Assembly (NCBI GenBank): GCA_024699855.1
Contig: JAMPIQ010000003.1
Coordinates: forward strand, 8,246,001-8,310,000
From: Aphelenchoides besseyi
Lineage: Eukaryota > Nematoda > Chromadorea > Rhabditida > Aphelenchoididae
Direction of reading: 5' to 3'
Length of the DNA: 64,000 nt
Part shown: positions 1 to 9,293 of the stretch, one piece after another
Layout of the letters: each line of letters starts with the position of its first letter
How positions within the stretch are numbered: the first letter of the stretch is position 1
Program-made: the position numbers and the translations under genes
Notes under the pieces: generated by a model
Told to the model about the DNA's origin: nothing
Databases searched by the model: none
The model's input: the letters and a program-made list of their open reading frames with translations, nothing else

Positions 1-1
1 A

Positions 2-934
2 GAACGTTATCATGAGCTTCGTGTTCTAAATCGTGTTCGTTTGGCAAAATCGATCAATCCATTTGTTTCTCGTTTTGATGTTGCTCGACAACCACTCTAC
101 GATTACGCAGATCAAGAGTTCAATGTTCGAGTTAATATCGGTACTCCTGGACAAGAAATCGAAGTCATTCCGGACATGGGTTCCGCGAACACGTGGGTCA
201 TTGACAAAACGTGCAACGGATCAGCGAGCTACCAGGACTGTCCGAATTATTGTTACACCAACAAGCAATGGTGTGCTCTCTTCTGCGAGGACTATTGTTG
301 TGGAACGAATTCGACTCTTCGAACGCATCCAATTGCTTCTGGTGGTGATCCTTGTGCTGGACGAACACTTTTCGATTCGAGCGCTTCGTCGACATATCAA
401 TCAACTGGCAAAGACTTTCAAATTGCTGGAGGAGTGGGCAATGTTTCTGGCATCGTTGGCCAAGACACATTTGTTGTTGGCGACCTTAAGAGCGGTTCAA
501 CGATTTCAATTTTTGAAACAACTTTCGGTCAAGCGGATCGCCTTGGCGTCTCCTACTCCGCTTTTAAATTTAATGGTGTTCTTGGACTCGGTTTTCTGGC
601 TGCATCGTCCGACGATACAGTCCCGGTCTTTCAACATGCTATCGATCAAGGAGTCCTGGACAAACCAGTTTTCTCAATTTGGTTGCAGAAGGGTGGTGTT
701 CAAGCTCAAGACACAGTTGCTGGAGCGTTGACTTTTGGCGCCCAAGACACAGACTATTGCAGTTCGGACGTGACCTTCATTCCGTTGATCTCTAAAACCA
801 TTTGGTGGATTAATATCGCGGCAATTGCAACAAACGACAAAAAGACTGAGGGTCAATATGTTGTAAGTCTACGGTCGACTTTTCAATTGAACGTTCTTTA
901 GGCTATTGTATCACTTCCAACACCGTTCAATTTG
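2..934 (+). pseudogene. Aspartic-protease-like gene, 5' part, split by an insertion
   Basis: Family A1 pepsin/cathepsin D fold. The window opens inside an exon running to 862; a 39-nt intron (863-901) follows, and the next exon is cut at 934. The first catalytic site reads DMGSANTWV, so the Asp is kept but the usual Thr is Met. A cysteine-rich insert (about residues 60-110) and the motif FNGVLGLGF follow. The second catalytic motif, normally DTG, is replaced by AIVSLPTPF, with no Asp. The product is therefore probably a non-catalytic homologue even when intact. The reading frame resumes exactly at 6729. Joining 934 to 6729 restores one open frame, and the 8-bp repeat TCAATTTG shows the gap is an insertion, not an intron. 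The N-terminus lies left of the window. Confidence 0.85.
927..934. repeat. Target-site duplication, left copy
   Basis: TCAATTTG directly precedes the element start (ggagtgcg). The identical 8 bp follow the far end at 6721-6728. A terminal G is shared with the element, so the true length is 7 or 8 bp. Confidence 0.8.
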
Positions 935-1656
935 GGAGTGCGTCCTAATTCATCCCCGCCGATTCATCCCCTCCCGATTCATCCCCGGTCCAATTCATCC
1001 CCCATAACTCTTCATCCCTTCTAAAAATCCCCCTCGATTTCTAACACAAACATTCTAGAGTGAAGGTAAAAAGAAGAAGGTCAATATGTAAAATTTATAG
1101 AATGCGCGAAAAGAGTGAAAGTTCTAAGAAAAAATCAATTTACTTCCACAGTCTCTCTAGCTCGAGTTTTGACGTCATTCAACACGATTCGACGTCCAAC
1201 TTCTCCTGGTGAACTGTCATGTCCCGAATGTGTTGGATACTCGTGAGCAACTTCACCATCCGGAACTTGAATCAAACCGGCGTTTGTACGAACTCGAGCA
1301 CGACATCCAGTTTTTTGAAACAACGAACATCGCCATGAAATGTATCCATCTTTCAACTCTCGATGTTTCCAAAACGTGTGACCATTGACGACGAGAATCT
1401 TCTGTTCACGACTTGACCGTAGCATAATAAGAAAATACGATTTGGATGACAATTGAACTAGTAGTAAGAAACACTGACGAAACAACAAGATCTGAGAAAA
1501 AAATGTTTGTGTGCTCGTAGTTTCTTTAAATGATTTCAAATTTGCGATCAAAAATTTTAGGGATGAAGAGTTATGGGGGATGAATTGGACCGGGGATGAA
1601 TCGGGAGGGGATGAATCGGCGGGGATGAATCGGCGGGGATGAATTGGGATCCTCCC
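935..1656 (-). mobile_element. FLYWCH foldback element, copy 1
   Basis: About 722 bp. The left terminus (about 935-1018) is a tandem array of degenerate units of about 15 bp built on ATTCATCCCC. The right terminus (about 1558-1656) is its inverted array (GGGGATGAAT units). The outermost ends are ggagtgcgtcc and ggatcctccc. The interior carries one minus-strand ORF with a FLYWCH finger and no transposase. The interior looks identical by eye to copy 2 at 5955-6720; only the number of terminal units differs. Tandem-repeat termini are typical of foldback and Galileo-type elements. FLYWCH domains are known to be related to Mutator-like transposases, which would suit a non-autonomous MULE, but this is inference. 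Confidence 0.8.
1135..1425 (-). CDS. FLYWCH zinc-finger protein of the element, copy 1
   Basis: A 96-residue product starting MLRSSREQKILVVNG. The FLYWCH core is visible: a hydrophobic start (KILVVNGHTFWKHR), then WRCSLFQKTGCRAR supplying the W-x-C and C-x-A pair, then a late histidine cluster (AHEYPTHSGH). This looks like a single DNA-binding finger with no nuclease or transposase domain. The frame stays open upstream to about 1719, across the element edge into flanking DNA, but the protein-like part begins at the ATG at 1425. It could serve as a binding factor for the element ends or be a captured host finger. An identical ORF lies at 6184-6474. Confidence 0.6.
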   Translation of the reverse strand: MLRSSREQKILVVNGHTFWKHRELKDGYISWRCSLFQKTGCRARVRTNAGLIQVPDGEVAHEYPTHSGHDSSPGEVGRRIVLNDVKTRARETVEVN

Positions 1657-2215
1657 CTTGTGATCTGTCTCCTTGTTCTTATATTTGGTCATACGACAAG
1701 TGTTTTGTCGGTCATTCACAGTTTATAGCCTCAATGTGGGGTGTCTTCTTGTTTCTGTATAATAGACATCAAATTGCTCGCTACTACAAGTGAGATTATT
1801 GACAAGAAAGAAACGAATCGTCAGTTTCAGATCTGTAGCAGACGTTTACACTTTGGATCGATCTTTTAGTTTACGAGCCTTTCAGATTTCAGCTAAATTC
1901 ATTATTCCGTTTTCGATTTTTCATACCCTTAACTTTCTAATTACAACATTTGTAAACACATCCGCAATACTCACAATAATGAATCGGACCGTTGATGAGG
2001 ATCGGTTTACAAAAGAGTATACGAACATCGTAAGTTCGATTGATTCCAATAAAAAGCTGTTTGTTAAGATGCGAGGGTTTGTTATTTGCCTCCAAATGTT
2101 CGGACTTTGTGCGTACCATCGATTCACTCAAAGTCAAGAACCAGTGATCAAATTCGAGGAACGGAAGGACGAAGGAGACCGCTATTTTCTCGAATTTAAA
2201 CGAATGATCTCGTAA
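1657..2215 (+). pseudogene. 3' remnant of a serpentine chemoreceptor gene
   Basis: The first codons after the element encode a membrane helix (LVICLLVLIFGHTTSVLS). A second hydrophobic piece follows in another frame (FIASMWGVFLFLYNR, about 1720-1790). A third stretch (about 1790-2215) contains YTLDRSFSLRAFQISAKF, like the region after TM5 of nematode Sra/Srab receptors, and ends at a stop at 2213-2215. At least two frame breaks separate the pieces, and no convincing short intron repairs both. The 5' half of the gene is missing at the junction with copy 1. I read it as a truncated, decaying receptor captured inside the composite unit; the family assignment is tentative. Confidence 0.45.
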
Positions 2216-2793
2216 AATTCGGCTTACAATAAACTTTTTTGTGTAACCTCTTAATACTGCGATGAAACAGCACATAGATAGCAGTCCTTGGAATGCGAAT
2301 GTCTAATCATCCTTTCAAGAAAATATATTGTATGATAACAAAAAACTTCCGCTTTGTTTTTATTTAACTACAGTTTAATAATTGAAAGACAATTTTGTAT
2401 CTAATTCCTACTTAACGCTATAGAACTTGAAACGACATTTCGACGATGTGAATACAAATTCTGAACACTTTGGTTATAGGTAGTAACTATATTTTCTTCA
2501 TTACGTCAAACTGATTCAAACGATTTGCTCATTTTTGATTCCAATCGCATTCTTATAAACAAAATCGACGGAGAACATGCAGTTGGATTCGTTTTCGCAT
2601 AAACGATACGATTGGCGAATTAGATTGGTTCGACAAGTCGCATAAACAGTATGCCAACGCTTGTTCATTCGAAGGTTGTGGCTGCGAAGTTGAGCGGCTG
2701 GATTGGCGCTTAGTTCCGGACGCCGTTTCTTTCGAACAGTTAGCTTTTGTTTCGTATCTCTGCGTTGTTCCGAGGTCGATAGTCCGCGAAAGC
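2216..2793. other. AT-rich spacer upstream of the HP1-like gene
   Basis: No supported gene. Open frames on the minus strand near 2516-2813 run into the HP1 start and lack splice or motif support. The stretch probably holds the 3' end of the receptor remnant and the promoter of the HP1-like gene. Confidence 0.4.
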
Positions 2794-3544
2794 ATGCCAA
2801 AGAAACAATCCAAAGTCTATGTGGTCAAGAATATTTTGGACAAACGATTTGTAAACGGAGAAGTCGAGTACCTGGTTCAATGGAAAGGGTTAGTTCACTG
2901 CTCAAGAGCACAAGCAGTTTTTTCTATTGACCAATAAGCGTTTGTTTTTCAGTTACAATAATCCAAAATACAACAGCTGGGAACCAATGGAGAGCTTTGT
3001 GAGTACAGGGAGATAAAAAAAGATTACGTGGGAAAGTTTCAGATAAGTTGCGATGAGAGCATAGCCGCTTTCGAGGAGAAGTTGAAAGCCGCAGAGACGA
3101 ATGCGATTGGTATCGAATCTGAAGGCGCTGACCAAAAAGTAAGTTCCAAGTTTTGTTGAACCAATCGTCGTTTTCAGTCACAAAAACGATCGCATATCCA
3201 AGATAACGACAACGAGTTTGCGGGAGCTCAACCGACGAAGAAAAACAAAGAATCGAATTTTGATTCTTTTAACGAGTTGAGTTACTTGGGTGATGTGTCC
3301 ACCTGGAAAAAAGACAGATACCGAGTTGAGTTCGACCAATCGCCTCGCATTTTTGGCGTTCGAAGAGTCAACAACGAGCTCTACGTTCTCTGTGCGTTTC
3401 GTAACGAAATGAATGTGGAAGTCGTGGAAGCAACTCCATACGATGTTATCCGTCGTTTTTGTCCATTGGTATTGTTCTCTGAAGTCTCCAAAAATACAAA
3501 TATTTTTTCAGGTGCTGCTCGACTTTTGGGCTCAACACTCGTAA
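2794..3544 (+). CDS. HP1-like chromodomain protein
   Basis: Exons 2794-2888, 2953-2998, 3043-3138, 3178-3468 and 3512-3544 give 186 residues in one frame. The N-terminal chromodomain (about residues 8-50) has YVVKNILDKRFVNGEVEYLV, then QWKGY, then NSWEPMESF, keeping the aromatic residues that cage methyl-lysine in HP1 proteins. A charged linker with basic runs (KKNKE) follows. The C-terminal chromoshadow-like domain (about 110-186) has PRIFGVRRVNNELYVLCAF and ends in a CPLVLLDFWAQHS segment. This is the HP1 layout: binding methylated histone H3 through the first domain and dimerising through the second, in nuclear heterochromatin. The gene lies wholly inside the composite mobile unit, and every splice site looks intact, so it may be functional cargo. 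The start is the first ATG that leads into the chromodomain. Confidence 0.85.
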
Positions 3545-4992
3545 TAAAGAAATCATCTCAATAATTTATGTTTCGATCATCATAACTTTGCTGTAATTTT
3601 ACTCTATAAACACTTATCGTCAACCATTTAAGACATTTGATTCGGCTCTCAAAAAACAAACTTTGTTACAAAATGATAAGATGGTAGTCGATTTGATTGG
3701 AGAAGCCCAGCCACTTGGTTATCAAAAGTGATCGGAATAAGAAGAAAAACCGGGCAAATTTTTAATTACAAGAGTACTACACAACAGTAACTAATTAAAA
3801 AATCATTGGTGCTGCTAATTAGAACAATTAAATGCAACCCTCTAATCTGAAATACGTTGTTGATCATTTTGTAAAACAGAAACCACATCTTTGCAGTTTT
3901 TTGTATTATTCTGATAAAACAAGTTCTGTCCGTAGAGTCGAAGGAGCGCGCTGATTGGTTCTCTGTTGTTCACTCCAATAGAAAACGCGGACTGTTTTTT
4001 GGAGGAGAAAAGAGGTCACAGAACGGGTGAGAGATCACTTGTTCTTTGCTTCTCTCACTCTGCTTCCGACCCACTGGTCAGCCAGCCCTTTGATTGAGCG
4101 GCTTCTTTAAAAATAACGTGCTTCGGTACCTAGGATATGTACATGAGTTTCGGTCGGTCTCGGCGTTACTGTGTTTCGGCGCAGATGGTAGTTCGGGTTG
4201 GTGATCGTCTGATACCTCTTGTCGAATATGTTGGCTGCTAAGAAGATCCTGGTTGATTTTTTACATACTTTACCTACGATCTTTGTTGCGAGACTTTGGC
4301 TACCTTTGAAAATTTTTTCTTAATTCCATATGCCAAGATGGAGCAGCGTGGTGTTTCTTTGTAAATGTCATGAGTATCGAACAGTGTTAGAAAATAACTT
4401 TTAACTTCTGAAGGCCTTCCCGACACGAAGTATTCATTATCCTGTTAATAAGCGTTAAATCTCCTATCAGTGTGCTCGAAAATGCTCGACAAAAGCTCCG
4501 CAAACTCCGCACATCGCATCATCCAAAACTTGCAAAAGCCGCGCATTTAAATCTCCGATTAAGAACTTTGATAGCAAGGAAATGCGCATAAAATGATCTT
4601 TCATTACATTCTAAATACGAATAATCAAGACTCATATTAAGAACCGATAGCAACTGCTTAACATCGAACTAAACATAGGAATAGTAAAGATCCATTTTTT
4701 AATGAGAGCTATTGTTTCGAGGCAATCAATATAAGTGAGATTTTCGCACCATTAAACTCAAAACTACATGGAGCTACCTAATAATTTTGATTTATATGCG
4801 ATCTCTCAGAATTGGGAGACTATCGATTATTAGATGTTGAGACTGAACGTTTGTCATCGAGAGTGTATACGAGTCGCTTGGTCTCTCAAGTTTGATCTTT
4901 CAGAGGCTTTGAAGCATTCCAGTACCTTTTTAGCGTCAACCTGATCTATTTCCGAGTAAACGACAAAATTGGTACACAAACAGAAAAAAGAT
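3545..4992. other. 1.4-kb non-coding stretch with promoter-like signals
   Basis: No coding frame with splice support. At 3953-3957 (attgg) and 3975-3979 (ccaat) lie two oppositely oriented CCAAT boxes. A TATA-like ctttaaaaataac starts near 4105. About 4115-4260 is GC-richer than its surroundings and has no ORF. This could be a non-coding RNA unit or a relic promoter brought in with the composite unit. Confidence 0.3.
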
Positions 4993-5954
4993 CTAATCCT
5001 CACGAATGGCCTTCAGTTGACGATTCTCGGCCGAACGACGTGGAGTGTTCCGAGCAGGCGGTTGAGCGGATGGACGTTTCGCTGGCATAACTCGTTGACC
5101 GTTGCGATAAACCTCCTCGACTTCCGAGCCAATATCGACGACAAAGTTTTGTTCATCGTCCCATTCGATGTGTTGATCGGGATTTAATACCGGCGGCTCG
5201 TCGTTCTCAAGCGCGTGAACCTGAAAATGAAAACTGAAGCAAAATTATTGAATGGAAGATACCATAGTGACCGGTGGTCTTTGTTCCCACTTCAACGGTC
5301 CCATGTGCTTGAATTTTCGAGCCGAGATCTGATCCGGCTCCCATCCGACTGGCCCAGGAGGTGGTAGTCCCTCAATGATTTGACCGCGAAGTTTACGTGG
5401 TGGTACCTTCTCATTTTTCTTCATTTCCGCCTTCTTCTTCTGTAGAGCTTGAAATTCGGCGATTCGAGCTGCATTTCGACGCAGTGCTATTTCGTCTGAA
5501 AAACAAGAATTGAAGCTCTGCTTATGGTCACTTACCTTCGCGTTTTTGAGCTTTTTTGTTTCGACGATGCAGAAAGAATGCGAGAAGACTGAGAGCCAAA
5601 ACGGTAAGTAACATTGCAACAACAATCAACAAAATGATTAAAGTCATACTCGATTTTCTGAATGTCAAACATTATTTGCGATCTTATTGCCCTTCAACTC
5701 ACTTTCCCTTCTTTTTCTTTGCTGGAATCGCGACATTGTCAGTTGATGAATGCGGTTTGCTCGGCGGAACGACCGGAGTCAAAGTTCTTTCTTTAGTAGA
5801 CGAGATCGTGGAAGATTGAGCTGCCTCACTACTCGATTCACTGGTTGAATTCTTAGAAGTCCTGACAGTAAAACTTTCAACCTCAGATTTCAAAGCTGTG
5901 ATACTTGACGTCTTCTCTTCCTTGATAGTCGTTTTTTGAGTAGTTGTTGGTTGA
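4993..5954 (-). CDS. Single-pass membrane protein, 5' end cut by the element
   Basis: Exons on the minus strand are 5703-5954 (open at its 5' edge), 5536-5657, 5263-5495 and 4993-5220, ending in TAG. The surviving product has a Ser/Thr-rich outer stalk with a KKKKGKK stop, one membrane helix (LIILLIVVAMLLTVLALSLL), a basic border (FLHRRNKKAQKRE) and a cytoplasmic tail of about 170 residues. The tail contains IEGLPPPGPVGWEPDQ and the acidic stretch NDEPPVLNPDQHIEWDDE. The reading frame runs straight into element copy 2 at 5954, so the signal peptide and most of the ectodomain are missing from this copy. No family was recognised. Joints between these exons keep frame, so the truncation is probably recent. 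Confidence 0.65.
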
Positions 5955-6720
5955 GGAGTGCGTCCTAATTCATCCCCGCCGATTCATCCCCTCCCGATTC
6001 ATCCCCGCCGATTCATCCCCGTCCGATTCATCCCCGGTCCAATTCATCCCCCATAACTCTTCATCCCTTCTAAAAATCCCCCTCGATTTCTAACACAAAC
6101 ATTCTAGAGTGAAGGTAAAAAGAAGAAGGTCAATATGTAAAATTTATAGAATGCGCGAAAAGAGTGAAAGTTCTAAGAAAAAATCAATTTACTTCCACAG
6201 TCTCTCTAGCTCGAGTTTTGACGTCATTCAACACGATTCGACGTCCAACTTCTCCTGGTGAACTGTCATGTCCCGAATGTGTTGGATACTCGTGAGCAAC
6301 TTCACCATCCGGAACTTGAATCAAACCGGCGTTTGTACGAACTCGAGCACGACATCCAGTTTTTTGAAACAACGAACATCGCCATGAAATGTATCCATCT
6401 TTCAACTCTCGATGTTTCCAAAACGTGTGACCATTGACGACGAGAATCTTCTGTTCACGACTTGACCGTAGCATAATAAGAAAATACGATTTGGATGACA
6501 ATTGAACTAGTAGTAAGAAACACTGACGAAACAACAAGATCTGAGAAAAAAATGTTTGTGTGCTCGTAGTTTCTTTAAATGATTTCAAATTTGCGATCAA
6601 AAATTTTAGGGATGAAGAGTTATGGGGGATGAATTGGACCGGGGATGAATCGGGCGGGGATGAATCGGCGGGGATGAATCGGGCGGGGATGAATCGGCGG
6701 GGATGAATTGGGATCCTCCC
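5955..6720 (-). mobile_element. FLYWCH foldback element, copy 2
   Basis: About 766 bp, same orientation as copy 1. The left array (about 5955-6065) and right array (about 6608-6720) each contain extra ATTCATCCCC / GGGGATGAAT units relative to copy 1, which explains the length difference. The interior, including the FLYWCH ORF, looks identical by eye to copy 1. It cuts a membrane-protein gene on its left and abuts the 3' part of the protease exon on its right. Confidence 0.8.
6184..6474 (-). CDS. FLYWCH zinc-finger protein of the element, copy 2
   Basis: Identical in sequence to the 96-residue product at 1135-1425. It has the same WRCSLFQKTGCRAR finger core and the same stop. Identity between copies over the whole ORF points to recent duplication or gene conversion and does not by itself show selection on the protein. 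Confidence 0.6.
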   Translation of the reverse strand: MLRSSREQKILVVNGHTFWKHRELKDGYISWRCSLFQKTGCRARVRTNAGLIQVPDGEVAHEYPTHSGHDSSPGEVGRRIVLNDVKTRARETVEVN

Positions 6721-7084
6721 TCAATTTGGTTACTCCAACGATGATGAGTGATCTGGCTACGGAAGCAAATGCCGATTACGACTATGATTTGGGAGTCTAT
6801 CAAGTGGATTGCAATGTAAAATTCAATTGGACGGTCTTCGTGGATTCACAAACCAAATTGGAGCTTAAAGCCTCTGATTTACTTTTCCAATATCCTAACG
6901 GCAACTGTTACTTGTCGTTCACTTCTTATGACGGCGCGGTGATGGGAATCGACATCGTTCTTGGTATCCCTGTTTTACAAGGTAATCAGGACAAACAGAA
7001 ACACATAAACGTTTGAATTCTTCAGCTTACTGTCAAACGTATGACTACGAAAATGGCAAGATCGGATTCAGCAAGCCGCTCTAA
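6721..7084 (+). pseudogene. Aspartic-protease-like gene, 3' part
   Basis: The right half of the exon interrupted at 934. Bases 6721-6728 repeat the target site, and new coding sequence starts at 6729 with VTPTMMSDLATEAN. The exon ends at 6981. After a 44-nt intron a last exon (7026-7084) encodes the C-terminal pepsin-family strand, QTYDYENGKIGFSKPL, then TAA. VDCNVKFNWTVFVD and GIDIVLGIPVLQ match the C-lobe pattern that usually contains the final hydrophobic-hydrophobic-G motif. See the 5' part for the missing second catalytic Asp. Transcripts would need to splice out or bypass 5.8 kb to make a full product. Confidence 0.8.
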
Positions 7085-7836
7085 ATGAGCATTCAAATCG
7101 AATAGAACGTCATTTGGGATTCATAGTTTAATAAACCATGTTGCAATACGTTCAATTATTTCAACAGAATAGTAACGAGTCAATAGCCTAATATAATTGA
7201 TTCTGTTGATTTCTAGCGTTTAATCGACTTATCGTTAATTCGCGAAAAAATTGACCTGCTCATCATAACAATTGATGGTAGTTAACTCAGAGGTTCGCGT
7301 GAGGTGCAATTGTAATAATTTCAGATAAATTTCCACAAATAACTTTTAATGTTGACATATTGTTAACTAATTTAGTACTACTGGGTAAAGTTAACGAGGA
7401 TTCAATTTCAGTAACCAACTTGATTGTTGGTCAAAAAAGACTTCTAACTCTTTGTTGACGCTGTTGATTTTAATCTCGCGTTTGCGTTAAACAGGCAGCT
7501 TCATTTCTGTTAACTACAAAACATCTAAATCCTTATTGCGTGATGTCAGTTCCAGAGATGTCGGACAATTTTCATAAATACGAAAAATTTACTTGTAGTT
7601 AAGAACTTAAGCAATCAACTGTGTATCAAATTGATTTATTAATGCGACACTGTGTAATGATAACCGTTTTTTGTTCATTACCAATCAGTTCCGAAAGATG
7701 ATTGAGAGGGCTAACAGAAATATCAAACATCCAAAAGTACATGGCGTCTTGATTCCAATGCTCAAAAATTGTGCTTTCAATCTGAAGATACAAAATTTAA
7801 GAGTATAAGAATGGTGCGACAATCTCAAACAATCAA
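7085..7836. other. Intergenic region with four GTTAAC sites
   Basis: No gene seen. GTTAAC occurs at 7281, 7362, 7390 and 7509, four copies of one palindromic hexamer within 234 bp, upstream of a chemoreceptor gene. The region is probably regulatory. Confidence 0.35.
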
Positions 7837-9193
7837 ATGACGGAATTAGACAAGCTGGTCCAATTGAAACTTGCCAACTGGAGCCAAGAGGTCGAACGAG
7901 TCACATTGTTACGTTCAGCCAACAGTATTGCTATCTACGTCCTTGCACCAATCAGTTGTTTGGTCGTTTTTTATATGATTCTGTTTCATTCTCCGAAGAT
8001 CAAATCGTACAAAACTATTCTGCTCGCTTCTACCTCAATCGATCTATGGCTTTCGTTATGTAGTGCAATGTGTTTGGTCGTAAGTTAAATAAAAAACTGT
8101 TCTGTCGTCGTAGGTTACCGGCGAGGTTTATTAGACGAACAATAAATAACAATAAAAACAAAACTACAATAACGCATGTTAACAACAAGGACGCGAACGC
8201 CGCCTTGGCGTTCTGTCATTACAGTTTCGGGTTGGGACAAAAACTGATAAGACTGGACCTTTTAAAGTATACAAGAACTGAAAATGGAGTAGTTTTCAAT
8301 TTTGTTTACGGTCCGATTCGATGGATACCCTTATTTTATCAGTGGATATTTTTGGCATTTCTTGTCAGTTCAACTTTATCAGCAAACACAATACTTGTTG
8401 TGGAATTCTATTTCCGGTTTCATATTATCAAGCAGTATGTTATTTACATCAACAATATATAGTAAAGATATCTTAGTCGAGAAGCTCCAGCACCGTTTTA
8501 TCTTTTCGGCATGGTCTTTCTAGCGATTGCTTTGGGTTTTGGAGTTTTTTGGTTCACGATGATTCATTGTTGTATAAACAAAGAGTTGCATAGTGGTGTC
8601 TACGACTTCACAAGCACCGCATTCGGCAACAACATTAAAGTGGTTTTAACCAATGATACAAAGGTAAGCTCCCAGCTATACTCACGACTGTAACTGTAAT
8701 GGTTTAGAACAACAAGTATTCATCTTGGCAGTTCTTATACCGACGTTCAATTCTGATAGGAGGGTTTCTCATGTCATTGATTATGGCTATTCTATCCTAT
8801 CGATTAACAAAAAAACGCTCCGTCAATGTGTTATCAACTAGAGCAAAAATGATGTTGCAAGAGTTCAAATTGACTTTGTATTTAAAAGTAACTTCATCTC
8901 CGATTGATCATTTAATTCAGTGGCTTCAGAATATTGTTCCGGGAATTACGACCATTGTGCCGCTATCAAGTAAAATAATACTGTCCACGTTTAACATGGA
9001 GAGTTGGATTCTGGGTGAAGTCACAAGCGCAATGAACGCGTGGATTCCGTTCATAAACTCTCTAACAGTCTTGTTGCTTATTACTTGTTATCGACGCACG
9101 TTAATACGAGCACTTCGTATTTTTGGATTCCAATCGAACTCTGTGCAACGAATAACCAGCAGTTTTAATGTCACTACTCGTGGAAATGTCTAA
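7837..9193 (+). CDS. Seven-helix serpentine chemoreceptor
   Basis: Likely exons are 7837-8079, about 8225-8434, 8477-8663, 8708-8887 and 8921-9193. Membrane helices appear in order. TM1 is IAIYVLAPISCLVVFYMILF, followed by the HSPKIKSYKTILL turn typical of nematode Str/Srh/Srd-type receptors. Other helices include YQWIFLAFLVSSTLSANT and FYLFGMVFLAIALGFGVFWF. The last helix segment, WIPFINSLTVLLLITCYRRTL, has the family's P...YR ending. It is a predicted ciliary plasma-membrane receptor in sensory neurons. The first intron (8080-8224, 145 nt) is longer than the rest and its phase does not join cleanly with the next exon. The exon limit there is wrong or this copy is damaged. The 33-nt intron 8888-8920 could also be read through in frame. 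Confidence 0.75.
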
Positions 9194-9293
9194 GATTGAT
9201 AGTCCACTTCAACAACTGTTAAAGTCAATGTTAGTTTTGCAAATAATAAACAACTCGACGTAGAAGTTTACTTCTTCATAGACAGAAGATGTT

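Larger units (their letters stand above)
935..6720. mobile_element. Composite foldback-type unit carrying host genes
   Basis: Two copies of one element (935-1656 and 5955-6720, same orientation) bound about 4.3 kb of genic DNA. The outer edges abut the two halves of one protease exon and share TCAATTTG (927-934 and 6721-6728). The inner flanks (cttgtgat after 1656, ttggttga before 5955) do not match each other or the outer duplication. So neither element looks independently inserted, and the whole block looks like one insertion. Both inner flanks cut genes: a chemoreceptor remnant on the left and a membrane-protein gene on the right. This resembles Drosophila FB composites (TE units), where two foldback copies carry host DNA. 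The alternative is integration of a circle by recombination into an element already present in the protease gene. An assembly artefact is not excluded. Confidence 0.75.

Noticed and set aside
1135..1719. Longer version of the FLYWCH ORF reaching beyond the element edge
   Set aside because: The extra part translates the terminal repeats and flank, is absent in copy 2 and has no protein-like features.
4110..4150. Resemblance to the U6 snRNA start (gtgcttcggtac)
   Set aside because: The rest of the U6 sequence and a terminal T run are absent.
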